Source: Dehalococcoidales bacterium (lineage in GTDB: Bacteria; Chloroflexota; Dehalococcoidia; Dehalococcoidales; BS750m-G39). Taken from it: a stretch of 47,617 bases of DNA. The translations under genes were made by a program, and so were the position numbers. Each line of letters opens with the position of its first letter. The stretch's first letter is position 1. The notes beneath the pieces are model-generated. The model worked only from the letters and a program-made list of their open reading frames with translations. It did no database searches and was not told the origin of the DNA. The stretch spans positions 1 to 47,617 of the forward strand of contig JALHSZ010000004.1 in assembly GCA_022865485.1 (NCBI GenBank), written 5' to 3'. Below are positions 15,794-23,613 of this stretch, one piece after another.

Positions 15794-18175
15794 TTATCCT
15801 TCTATAAGGTAGGTAACGGTGCCCCCGGTTATAGCTCGGCTACGGAAGGAGATAATGATATAGACCAAGTTCCAGGAGTCGGTACCAGTCTCCAGGGCTA
15901 CCAGGGCTGAAGTGTCCCCAGGCTCCAAAAGCCCGCTATCCCAGCTGACGGAGAAAGTATCAATATCTATGCCGGTTTCTTCAAGACCGATAGACTTACT
16001 GTTCCAGACATTGTTGGGGTGGCTCTCGGTATTGGAGCCGGGGTGTAATGTGGACGTGGTGCCGTCCCAGAGCTTGTAGCTATCGGGTGCTCCGGGAAAG
16101 TACGGGGGATTAATAGATATATAATCACCTTCGTAGTAATCATCCCCCTCGCCGATGAAGCAGGCAATTTTAGCGGCTTCTTCCTCGCCGGGAATGGGGT
16201 CGGGGACAAGGAAGCCGCTAATGGGATATTCCAGTGTCCCATTATTGTCCACATAGAGAAAGTCACTTTTGGATTTGGACATGCCGTAGATATAGAGCTG
16301 GTGCCCCTTGGTATCCGGGCTGGAGTAGACGATGATGAGCGACCAGGCGGCATAGGACCATTCGTCGCCGGTTTCGGCAGTTACGTGACCGACGGTATAG
16401 GTGGCATTGCCGTTTTCAGTAAACGCCTGCACCAGTCCGGTTACGTCCTTAAAGCAGGCGTAGGAGTATTCGTTGGGTTGATTTTCCAGCATTTTCGAGC
16501 GGTCGGCAATTATCTCTACAGGACCTTGTGTCGGCACGGCGGGATTGCCGTATTCATCGTTGGCGAAGTAAACCTGGTCACCATCTATCTCGAAGGCGAC
16601 CGAGGTATCGGCTTCTACCGCCGACTGCGCGGTGATTTGAATATTATCAACGTACACATATTTACTGGTGCTGGTGAAATTGAAGTAAAACCGCATCTTA
16701 AAGTTGCTGGTCAGATACGCTGCAGGAATAGGAATGCTAAAAGGATTGGTGGGCGTGGAATTACCTTGAAATGCCACGAAATTGCCACTCCAGCTGCCGT
16801 TATAAAAGGCATAGTAGAGCGCGTCACCGGATGAGAGAGTTCCGCTCTTAGTCTGGTTCCAGGAAATCGTAACCGTTTGTCCTACGTAGGTGCTCAAGTT
16901 TATGCTGGAGTTCATGGTGAGGGTTTTCTGGTCGACGGTATAGCTACTACCACCCCGCCCCTGGAACCGGTTGCTGGAGATTGTCCACCGGCTCCCGGTA
17001 GCCCGGGCCCAGTCCATAATTGGTGCGGTGAAGTTAGAGCAATTCTCAGGACCCCATATTACTTGCGGTCCAACCTCCGTTATCCACCCCGACCAGTAAA
17101 GGTAGGCTAGATCTACCTGGGCATTTTCGGGGATGTCGTTAACGGTGGCATCGCTATAGGGGAGGAGTTCATCTAGCTCGGGCGGGGTGCTCCAGGGATT
17201 GGTGTCTATCATCAGGGTGCTGCCGATGGCGCGGTAGTCTCCGTTTATGGCGGAACCCAGCTCCCGCAGCTCGCTTCTGATGGAATAGGCGTTAATGGTG
17301 GTGCCGTCTTCACCGCCAGCCTGGGAGTTAATGTGAAACACCCTGACATCAGCATCCCAGGTATAAGGAATATCGCTAACCCCGCTGGTGGTTATCCAGG
17401 AAAGGGCTTCGGGGGTCCGTTCCGATTCGGGGTCGTCGAGAAGGAAGAGGAAGGTGAAGGTGCTCGTCATCGGCGTGTCCAGGATGCTGACCCCGGGGAG
17501 GGCGGTAAAGGGGAGGGGTTCGGCGAGAGTCCAGACGACAGCTTGGCCACCTTTGTAGGGGTCGATATCCCGGGAGTAGTCCTTGCCGATGGCGGTAAGC
17601 CAGGTCTCCAAGGTGCATTCACCTTCCTCGTTATAGCTGATGCCGGGCGGCAGCCATATTCCGATTTCGTTGACAAGGAGGGGGGGGTCGGTCGCACCTT
17701 TATAATAGTATATCTTGACCTGCTGGGTCAGCTCGGCGGAGACACCGCCGGTAATTATCAGTTTACCCGCCCCGATGAGGTCTTCAGCCTCTGCGTTGGT
17801 GGGGGCGGCCATATCCTTGGGAATCCAGACATTTTCTATGCTAACGTCAACATCTATGCTATTTACTTCCACGGGGTAGGATATGGGATATTCGTATTCG
17901 GCGCTGTAGTCATAGCGTTCGTAGTTATCGAACAGTTCTTCCAGGTTATTGTATTTTATCTGCCACAGGCCGTCTTCAATGCCGGCGTCGGCGGCATAGA
18001 ATTCGTCAGCCATCTTCTCGTAGGCTTTGCCGACTTTAAGCCCCGAGCTGGTATAGGAGAGTAGGGGGGTAATGATAAGACCGCCTATCGCCATCAAGAT
18101 GAGGACCATCGGCAGTGACTGCCCTTTCTCGGTTCTTATTAGCTTTCTTAGTATCTTTTTCATCGTCTTATCCAT
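15794..18175 (-). CDS. Large PilX-like pilus-associated adhesin with inserted domain
   Basis: A 793-residue protein. Its N-terminus (EKGQSLPMVLILMAIGGLII) is a PilX-type hydrophobic helix after a positively charged leader, followed by EFYAADAGIEDGLWQI, the usual PilX-like continuation. The extracellular part is rich in Asp, Tyr and Trp. A segment at about 318-378 and 520-700 resembles large archaeal and bacterial surface proteins with a DLAYLYWSGW motif. Residues about 378-518 look like an inserted beta-sandwich, carbohydrate-binding type (DQKTLTMNSSINLS, YVGQTVTISWN, YVYVDNIQIT). The gene lies between the minor pilins and PilO. It may sit at the pilus tip or base and bind a surface or polymer; this is inference. 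Confidence 0.72.
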   Translation of the reverse strand: MDKTMKKILRKLIRTEKGQSLPMVLILMAIGGLIITPLLSYTSSGLKVGKAYEKMADEFYAADAGIEDGLWQIKYNNLEELFDNYERYDYSAEYEYPISYPVEVNSIDVDVSIENVWIPKDMAAPTNAEAEDLIGAGKLIITGGVSAELTQQVKIYYYKGATDPPLLVNEIGIWLPPGISYNEEGECTLETWLTAIGKDYSRDIDPYKGGQAVVWTLAEPLPFTALPGVSILDTPMTSTFTFLFLLDDPESERTPEALSWITTSGVSDIPYTWDADVRVFHINSQAGGEDGTTINAYSIRSELRELGSAINGDYRAIGSTLMIDTNPWSTPPELDELLPYSDATVNDIPENAQVDLAYLYWSGWITEVGPQVIWGPENCSNFTAPIMDWARATGSRWTISSNRFQGRGGSSYTVDQKTLTMNSSINLSTYVGQTVTISWNQTKSGTLSSGDALYYAFYNGSWSGNFVAFQGNSTPTNPFSIPIPAAYLTSNFKMRFYFNFTSTSKYVYVDNIQITAQSAVEADTSVAFEIDGDQVYFANDEYGNPAVPTQGPVEIIADRSKMLENQPNEYSYACFKDVTGLVQAFTENGNATYTVGHVTAETGDEWSYAAWSLIIVYSSPDTKGHQLYIYGMSKSKSDFLYVDNNGTLEYPISGFLVPDPIPGEEEAAKIACFIGEGDDYYEGDYISINPPYFPGAPDSYKLWDGTTSTLHPGSNTESHPNNVWNSKSIGLEETGIDIDTFSVSWDSGLLEPGDTSALVALETGTDSWNLVYIIISFRSRAITGGTVTYLIEG

Positions 18176-18181
18176 TATCTG

Positions 18182-18724
18182 TTACAGGCTGGGCCTGGGC
18201 ACAGTCTTGTATTCCCTGGTTTCGCTTATCCGTTGTGAGCCGACTCCGGCAGTGGCGGTAAGGGTGAAAGTAAGCTGGTTAGTGGTAGGGTCGCGTTCAC
18301 AAAAGGTTTTGAGCTCTCCGGTGTCGGGGTCGATACTGATAATGTATTCAAAGGTATAGGTTACATCTCCTTCATCGGAGGAGTACTCTCTTATTAGCTT
18401 ATTATCTTCGATGCTATAAACAACCTCGTGGGTCTCGTTGTCTTCCCACTCGGTCCAGGAGAGGTAGAGGGGGAAACCGTCTTCGTCGTTGGTCTCTTCC
18501 ACTCTTTGAGCCATGCCGGCATCGCGGCTGACCTGGTGCCCGACGTTTTGCACCCGGCTTATGGCGTCCATGTGATTGTTGGAGCGAGCTTCTCCATCAA
18601 ACACCTGGAAGACAAGCATGGTGCTGGCGCCCGTGACGATGCCGGTGATAGCCAGGGCTATCATCAGCTCGATGAGGGTGAGCCCCACCTGGTTTTTGAT
18701 TATTTTTCTTATCCGTTGCATCAT
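18182..18724 (-). CDS. Minor pilin, PilW/GspJ-like
   Basis: A 180-residue prepilin-like protein. The leader ends at NQVG with LTLIELMIALAITGIVTGAS after it, including Glu5. The C-terminal part is beta-rich with EYIISIDPDTGELKTF. It starts at overlapping ATGATG; the first ATG shares one base with the stop of the upstream gene, so translation is probably coupled. Together with the next gene upstream it likely primes pilus assembly. Confidence 0.82.
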   Translation of the reverse strand: MMQRIRKIIKNQVGLTLIELMIALAITGIVTGASTMLVFQVFDGEARSNNHMDAISRVQNVGHQVSRDAGMAQRVEETNDEDGFPLYLSWTEWEDNETHEVVYSIEDNKLIREYSSDEGDVTYTFEYIISIDPDTGELKTFCERDPTTNQLTFTLTATAGVGSQRISETREYKTVPRPSL

Positions 18725-19191
18725 CAGCCTGTCTTGTATCCCTCCAGTGTGATTACCAATTTCTCTTCAGGTGTATCTGCAAGGAAGGTTATGGTTATGG
18801 TTATCTTTTGTAGTCCGTCGTCGTTGCCGGCGCCGTCACCCTGGGGGTCGAGACGGTTAGCTACAACGGTGGCGGTGTAGTTTTCATAGCCCGGGGGGAG
18901 GGTGTGGGGTGCTTCCGTATCCCACCAGTCGGGCAGGGACTCTTCGGGCCAACCGGGTGGTAAGGGCAGCTCGTAGGACCAGGGGGCGATGCTGTAGTGG
19001 TGGCTCTTGACGTATTCCATTTCGCTTCTGGACAGGCTTTCGGCGGTTGCCCGCTCGTCGGAGACGATGATGGCGTTGGAGGCAGTAGCCAGCGCGCCCA
19101 GAAAGGCGATGCCGATTACGCCCAGCAAGCCTAAGGCTATTATCACCTCGACCAGGCCGAAGCCTCTTTGCTTTCTTAGCCGCTTTATCAT
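18724..19191 (-). CDS. Minor pilin, PilV/GspI-like
   Basis: A 155-residue prepilin-like protein with leader MIKRLRKQRG and the helix FGLVEVIIALGLLGVIGIAF; Glu5 is present. Thereafter come the ATASNAIIVSDERATAESL helix and a proline- and tryptophan-rich loop. It begins directly after the pilC stop and overlaps the next minor pilin by one base. Confidence 0.82.
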   Translation of the reverse strand: MIKRLRKQRGFGLVEVIIALGLLGVIGIAFLGALATASNAIIVSDERATAESLSRSEMEYVKSHHYSIAPWSYELPLPPGWPEESLPDWWDTEAPHTLPPGYENYTATVVANRLDPQGDGAGNDDGLQKITITITFLADTPEEKLVITLEGYKTG

Positions 19192-20403
19192 CTAGAAGTT
19201 CACCTGCCCGTAGATAGAATACATGGCTGAGACCAGCGATATAGCAATAAAGGCAACCACTACGCCTATGATGATGGTTATGGCAGGCTGGATGAGCCCT
19301 ACCGCCGAGCTGGTCCTGTCGTCAGCCTCGATTTCATAGGTCTGAGCTACCGTGGCCAGCGTGGTGTCAAGATGGCCGGTTTCTTCGCCGACGCCGACCA
19401 TCTGTACCATGAGGGGTAGGAATATATTTCTCTTAGCCATAGGTTTGGATAAGCCTTCGCCTCTGATGAGCTCCTGTTGGACCTGGGTTAGAGCCTCGGC
19501 AATGACCTTGTTGTTGGTGCCGTGAATAGCCTGCGACATTACCTCGGGTAGAGGTAAGCCGACCTTAAAGAGCAGGGATATGGTGCGGCAACAGCGGGCG
19601 AGCTCGCTTAAGAGGTTAATCCGCCCGATGACGGGTATGGTGAGCATTAGCTTATTAAGCTGGTATTTGCCGGTGGGCGTTCTTATATATAAGAAGCCGA
19701 TGATAGCCAGGGCTACTACCCCCAGCAGGAGAAAGACGCCGTAATCGATAAGCCATTCCGATGTGCCGATGAGCAGCTTCGTTGTTGCCGGCAGGTCGGC
19801 GCCGAGGGTACTGTAGAGACCGGTGAAGGCGGGGAGGACAAAGATGACGAGTACGGCGATGACGACAAAGGCAACAATGGCGACGATGATGGGGTAGGTG
19901 AGGGCGTTTTTAATCTTTTTCTCTGTCGTCGAGCCTCTCTCCAGGTAGTCAGCCATCTGTCGGAGCACTACCTCGAGGTTGCCCGCCTGTTCGCCCGCAG
20001 CCAGGGTACGGGAGTATAGGTCGGGGAATGCCCGCGGGTGTTTGCCTAAGGCGGCCGATAGCGAGCTGCCCCCGCGGATATCGGAGGCGACTTCACCCAG
20101 CACTACCTTCAGGGTGCGGTTGGTTACCTGGCTTTGTAAGAGTTCCAGGGAGGTAACGATATCGGTGCCCGATTCCAGGAGCAGGGCTAGCTGGCGGGAG
20201 AACATTATTATTTCTTTCGGCTTTACCCGACTGAAGCGGGCCGCTAGCTTTTGCAGGTTAAAGAAGGGGACTACTTCCTTGAGGCTGACTGTCTGGTAGC
20301 CGCCGTAGCTGAGCAGGTTGAGCGCGGCTTCTTCGCTGGTAGCCGAAAGTTTGCCTTTGACCAGTCTTTTGTCTTCGGTATAGGCTACATAAAAAAACTC
20401 CAT
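19192..20403 (-). CDS. pilC: Type IV pilus inner-membrane platform protein PilC
   Basis: A 403-residue polytopic protein of the GspF/PilC family, which forms the rotor turned by PilB and PilT. Two repeated T2SSF domains are visible (FSRQLALLLESG at about 68, and LARCCRTISLLFKVGLPL at about 275). Three membrane helices lie near 173-200, 220-245 and 370-395. The duplicated GE.(A/T)G motif appears as AGEQAGNLEVVL and VGEETGHLDTTL. It lies 18 bases after pilB. Confidence 0.94.
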   Translation of the reverse strand: MEFFYVAYTEDKRLVKGKLSATSEEAALNLLSYGGYQTVSLKEVVPFFNLQKLAARFSRVKPKEIIMFSRQLALLLESGTDIVTSLELLQSQVTNRTLKVVLGEVASDIRGGSSLSAALGKHPRAFPDLYSRTLAAGEQAGNLEVVLRQMADYLERGSTTEKKIKNALTYPIIVAIVAFVVIAVLVIFVLPAFTGLYSTLGADLPATTKLLIGTSEWLIDYGVFLLLGVVALAIIGFLYIRTPTGKYQLNKLMLTIPVIGRINLLSELARCCRTISLLFKVGLPLPEVMSQAIHGTNNKVIAEALTQVQQELIRGEGLSKPMAKRNIFLPLMVQMVGVGEETGHLDTTLATVAQTYEIEADDRTSSAVGLIQPAITIIIGVVVAFIAISLVSAMYSIYGQVNF

Positions 20404-20421
20404 TTTTAACCCCCAAAGCTA

Positions 20422-22317
20422 CTAGCCCGTAGAGTAGGCGTTACGCAGCACCTCGGAGGGAGTGGTAATGCCCCCCTTCACCTTGCGCATACCATCGTTC
20501 ATCATGGTCACCATGCCTTCTTTGAGCGCCTGCATCCGAATCTCGGTGCTGCTGGTGCGGTTGGCGATCATCATTCTTATGGTATCGCTCAGGGTGAAAA
20601 TCTCGAAGATGCCGATTCTGCCCCGATAACCGGTGTAGGCACATGACTTGCAGCCGGTTCCGTAGAGGAATTCGGTCTTTTTCTCTCCGGTTTCTTTTTC
20701 GTAGGCTATCTGTTCCACCACCGGAGCCTCGAGGAGGTGGCTGCAGTCAGGGCAGATGCGACGCACCATCCGCTGGGCGACGACGCCGATAACGGCGGAG
20801 GCTATCAGGAAGGATTCTATCCCTAAGTCCATGAGCCGGGAGATCACACCGGTGGAGTCGCTGGCATGGACGGAGGATAGCATGAGGTGGCCGGTTAGGG
20901 CGGCCTGGACCGCGATGTTGGCTGTTTCGGCATCGCGTATCTCGCCGACCATGATTACATCGGGGTCGAGGCGGAGTATGCTCCTCAAGCCGGTGGCGAA
21001 GGTGATGCCGGCTTGAACATTGACCTGAATCTGGTTGATATCTTTAAAGCGGTACTCCGCCGGGTCTTCAATAGTTATAACGTTCCTTTCCAGGCAGTCG
21101 AGTGAGTTGATTGAGGCATACATGGTGGTGGTTTTACCGGCGCCGGTGGGGCCGCTGGTCAGAATCATGCCGTAGGGAACCTTGAGCATATTCTCGTACT
21201 TTTCCAGGCTATCGGGTAGCATGCCAAGGCCGGATAGTGCTAGGGTTGCCACTGACTTGTCTAAGAGCCGCAGCACTGCCATCTCCCCATTAACGGTGGG
21301 GGCAGTGGCTACCCTGATATCTATCTCCCGCCCTTTAGCCTTGGCGGTGAACTGCCCGTCCTGAGGGCGGTGGCGGTCGGCAATATTCAGTTCGGAAAGG
21401 ATTTTGATTCGGGAAACGAGGGATAGATGTATGTTAAGCGGTAGGGACATCATATCTTGAAGGGTGCCGTCAATACGGTAGCGCACCCTTAATCTATCTT
21501 CTTCAGGTTCGATATGGATGTCGGAGGCGCGGGCTTTGACCGCTTCTTCGACGATAAGGTTGAGGGCTTGCGCCAAAGGGGCGTCGGTATCGGCGGTAAA
21601 GGCCAGCCTCTCTTCGTTTACCTCACTGGGGATGGTGACGCGTGAAATCTGTTTTTCAATCTCGCCGTAGCCTTTGTAGTTGAAGTCGATGGCTTCCCTG
21701 ATTTCTTTGGCGTCGGCGGCTACGGGTTTTATCCTCATCTGGCACAGGGCGGAGAAGGCTTCGAGGGCAAAGATGTCGGTGGGGTTTACCATGGCTACTT
21801 CCAGCGTGTTACCCGATACAGCCACGGGCATGGCGTTATACCTTCTGGCCATCACCTCGGGAATTAACTGCAAGGCTTCGGGTTGAATGGATTGACTTAG
21901 TTGTTGTTTTTCGAACTTGGTTTGGGGAGCCTTGAGCTCCTCTTTGCCCAGCACAGCCTTGAGGGCGTCTTTTTTAGTGCCGTCGATGACCTTTATCCCT
22001 TGCTGCTGGGCGAATTTCTGTGCTTTGAGGCTGATTCCCGGCGATATCACGATGACCTTATCATCGATGCCGGTTTCGTAGGCTTTACTATCGAAGACGG
22101 CGACCTGTTCCAGGCTTATCTCTTTCTCGCTGCCCATAAAGTCTATGCCCAGGGAGCGCTTAGCCCCGTCAATTTTGTTATAAGCCAGTATGTCGAAGGT
22201 GTGCTCTACCCCCGACTTTCCCGGGAGTTTAGCTCCTTCGCTTAGTTCATATCCCTGCTTTTCCAGGTATGATTTGAGCTGGGACTTTAGTGTTGGGCTG
22301 ATAGTTGATTGGCGCAT
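20422..22317 (-). CDS. pilB: Pilus extension ATPase PilB with N-terminal Mrr-like domain
   Basis: A 631-residue assembly ATPase. Residues about 140-215 are the usual N-terminal T2SSE/MshEN region. The ATPase core carries Walker A GPTGAGKTTT (389-398), Walker B LDPDVIMVGEIRD (450-462) and the zinc cysteines 522, 525, 556 and 559. Residues about 10-115 are an extra domain: GKSGVEHTFDILA, FDSKAYETGIDDKVIVISPG and FAQQQGIKVIDG. The last piece is like the C-terminal part of Mrr-type endonucleases. It is clearly homologous to the two repeats in the protein at 10490-11869. Catalytic E-x-K residues are not evident. The domain may recruit a regulator or bind nucleic acid; function unknown. Confidence 0.9.
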   Translation of the reverse strand: MRQSTISPTLKSQLKSYLEKQGYELSEGAKLPGKSGVEHTFDILAYNKIDGAKRSLGIDFMGSEKEISLEQVAVFDSKAYETGIDDKVIVISPGISLKAQKFAQQQGIKVIDGTKKDALKAVLGKEELKAPQTKFEKQQLSQSIQPEALQLIPEVMARRYNAMPVAVSGNTLEVAMVNPTDIFALEAFSALCQMRIKPVAADAKEIREAIDFNYKGYGEIEKQISRVTIPSEVNEERLAFTADTDAPLAQALNLIVEEAVKARASDIHIEPEEDRLRVRYRIDGTLQDMMSLPLNIHLSLVSRIKILSELNIADRHRPQDGQFTAKAKGREIDIRVATAPTVNGEMAVLRLLDKSVATLALSGLGMLPDSLEKYENMLKVPYGMILTSGPTGAGKTTTMYASINSLDCLERNVITIEDPAEYRFKDINQIQVNVQAGITFATGLRSILRLDPDVIMVGEIRDAETANIAVQAALTGHLMLSSVHASDSTGVISRLMDLGIESFLIASAVIGVVAQRMVRRICPDCSHLLEAPVVEQIAYEKETGEKKTEFLYGTGCKSCAYTGYRGRIGIFEIFTLSDTIRMMIANRTSSTEIRMQALKEGMVTMMNDGMRKVKGGITTPSEVLRNAYSTG

Positions 22318-22352
22318 TTTGTTCCCCCTTGACTACAGGAGCGACTGGAGGG

Positions 22353-23033
22353 CTACGACTTGCCCTCGGCCAGGAGCCAGCCGTTGCGCATGGCCAGGGC
22401 AACTGCGTGAGCTCTATCGTTGGCGTTTAGTTTGCGCAGGATGGAGCTGACGTGGTTCTTTATGGTTTGCTCGCTGATGTCAAGTATGTAGGCGATTTGC
22501 TTGTTGGAGTTGCCCTGGGCAATGTAGTTCAGAATCTGTGCCTCTCTTTTGGTGAGGGGGGCGGCTACGGCTTCCATAACCTTGCTTATTGAGGCTATAT
22601 CCTGGAATTGTTTTAGTACTTGTTTGGCCACCGTGGGCCGGGCCAGGCTTTCGTTAATAGGGTATTCGCCGTTCCGGGCGCGGCGTATTGTGCTCACCAG
22701 CTCTTCGGCGGAAGCCTTTTTGTTGAGGCAAGCCACAGCGGCGGTTTTGATAATCTCGAAGAGCTCCTCGTCGTTGGGGTTGGGGCTCAACATTATTACC
22801 TTGGTGTTGGGGTAGAGCCGGGTGATTTTTCTGCCCAGTTCCATCCCGCTGAGAGTGGCCAGGTCGGAGCCTAGTAGAGCGACATCGGGGAGATTGGCTT
22901 CGATTAGCTCAAACGGGTCTTTAGAGGGGTCGTATTCTACTACTTCCAGGTCGGGTTGCTGAGAAAGCAGCTGGTTCACGCCAGCCCGAAAGAACTCCTG
23001 CTCGTCAATTATCATTACCCTGGTTTTATCCAC
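22353..23033 (-). CDS. NarL/LuxR-type regulator with a pseudo-receiver domain
   Basis: A 226-residue two-domain regulator. Residues 1-120 are a receiver fold with the acidic pair Asp10-Glu11 and Lys106 in CLNKKAS. The phospho-acceptor position reads DVALLGSDL, so Gly55 takes the place of the usual Asp; Asp57 is two residues away. Residues about 158-222 are a LuxR helix-turn-helix (TKREAQILNYIAQGNSNKQIA, then SEQTIKNHVSSILRKL). It is the second gene of the pilus operon, 35 bases ahead of pilB, so it probably controls pilus genes without phosphorylation. No kinase is near. Confidence 0.85.
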   Translation of the reverse strand: MDKTRVMIIDEQEFFRAGVNQLLSQQPDLEVVEYDPSKDPFELIEANLPDVALLGSDLATLSGMELGRKITRLYPNTKVIMLSPNPNDEELFEIIKTAAVACLNKKASAEELVSTIRRARNGEYPINESLARPTVAKQVLKQFQDIASISKVMEAVAAPLTKREAQILNYIAQGNSNKQIAYILDISEQTIKNHVSSILRKLNANDRAHAVALAMRNGWLLAEGKS

Positions 23034-23061
23034 TCGCTTATCTCCTTCTCCTGCCTTACGC

Positions 23062-23331
23062 TTAGTAGTTGGCTAATACCTTGTTGCCGTTTATGAGGCT
23101 CGGTTTTTCGCTGGAGGTGCCTTCCCCATTTCCGCCGACTGCGCTCGCTTCTGGTGAAAGAAAGTCAGCTATATCCTCCCGTCGGAACCGGCGGTCACCC
23201 CTGGCCCCGATGCGGTAGGTCTTCAGCGTTCCCTGGTTGCTCCAGCGTCTCACGGTGTTGATATGTACGTTGAGCAGACGAGCAACGTCGCTGGTCGTCA
23301 GCATAGGTTCTATTCTTCTGGAGTTAGCCAT
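23062..23331 (-). CDS. Excisionase/MerR-like DNA-binding protein
   Basis: An 89-residue protein with an excisionase-type helix-turn-helix (HTH_17) at 10-60: LTTSDVARLLNVHINTVRRW, then YRIGARGDRRFRREDIADFL. The last 30 residues are low-complexity and probably disordered. It is the first gene of the pilus operon, 28 bases before the NarL-type gene. No integrase is near, so it is more likely a transcription factor or DNA-bending protein for the pilus genes than a phage excisionase. The ATG has a GGAGGAGG site. Confidence 0.8.
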   Translation of the reverse strand: MANSRRIEPMLTTSDVARLLNVHINTVRRWSNQGTLKTYRIGARGDRRFRREDIADFLSPEASAVGGNGEGTSSEKPSLINGNKVLANY

Positions 23332-23374
23332 AATTTACCTCCTCCCTAAGGTTGTCTTCTTACCCTTCCCCTTA

Positions 23375-23405
23375 AGACTACCTTCCTCCTCCCTCAGACT
23401 ACCTT
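23375..23405. repeat. Direct repeats in the leader of the pilus operon
   Basis: AGACTACCTT occurs at 23375-23384 and 23396-23405, a period of 21 bases (two helical turns), between the predicted promoter and the first start codon. It could be a tandem site for a regulator. Confidence 0.55.
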
Positions 23406-23420
23406 AACCTTACACCACCT

Positions 23421-23449
23421 ACTATATCTTATCATACCACATCCCGCAA
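23421..23449 (-). promoter_or_regulatory. Promoter of the leftward pilus operon
   Basis: On the minus strand TTGCGG (23449-23444) and TATAGT (23426-23421) have a 17-base spacer. It lies about 90 bases ahead of the excisionase-like gene. All eleven genes to pilT follow with short gaps. Confidence 0.55.
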
Positions 23450-23613
23450 TCACCCAAATGGGTTAGTTGGGGGAGTGAATAGTCATAGGAAGAAAGTCCT
23501 AGATGGGTGACCAGGTTTTTAGCTGTCTCTTATGAATGAGTGATGCCGCTATCCCATGCGGGGGGTGGAGAGGAGTGGGATTCAGGTCAGGCTGAAGGTA
23601 AGGTAGACCTGGT

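Noticed and set aside
23062-23331. The excisionase-like protein as a sign of a prophage or integrative element
   Set aside because: No integrase, phage or transfer gene is near; the gene is in line with the pilus operon, so a regulator is the simpler reading.
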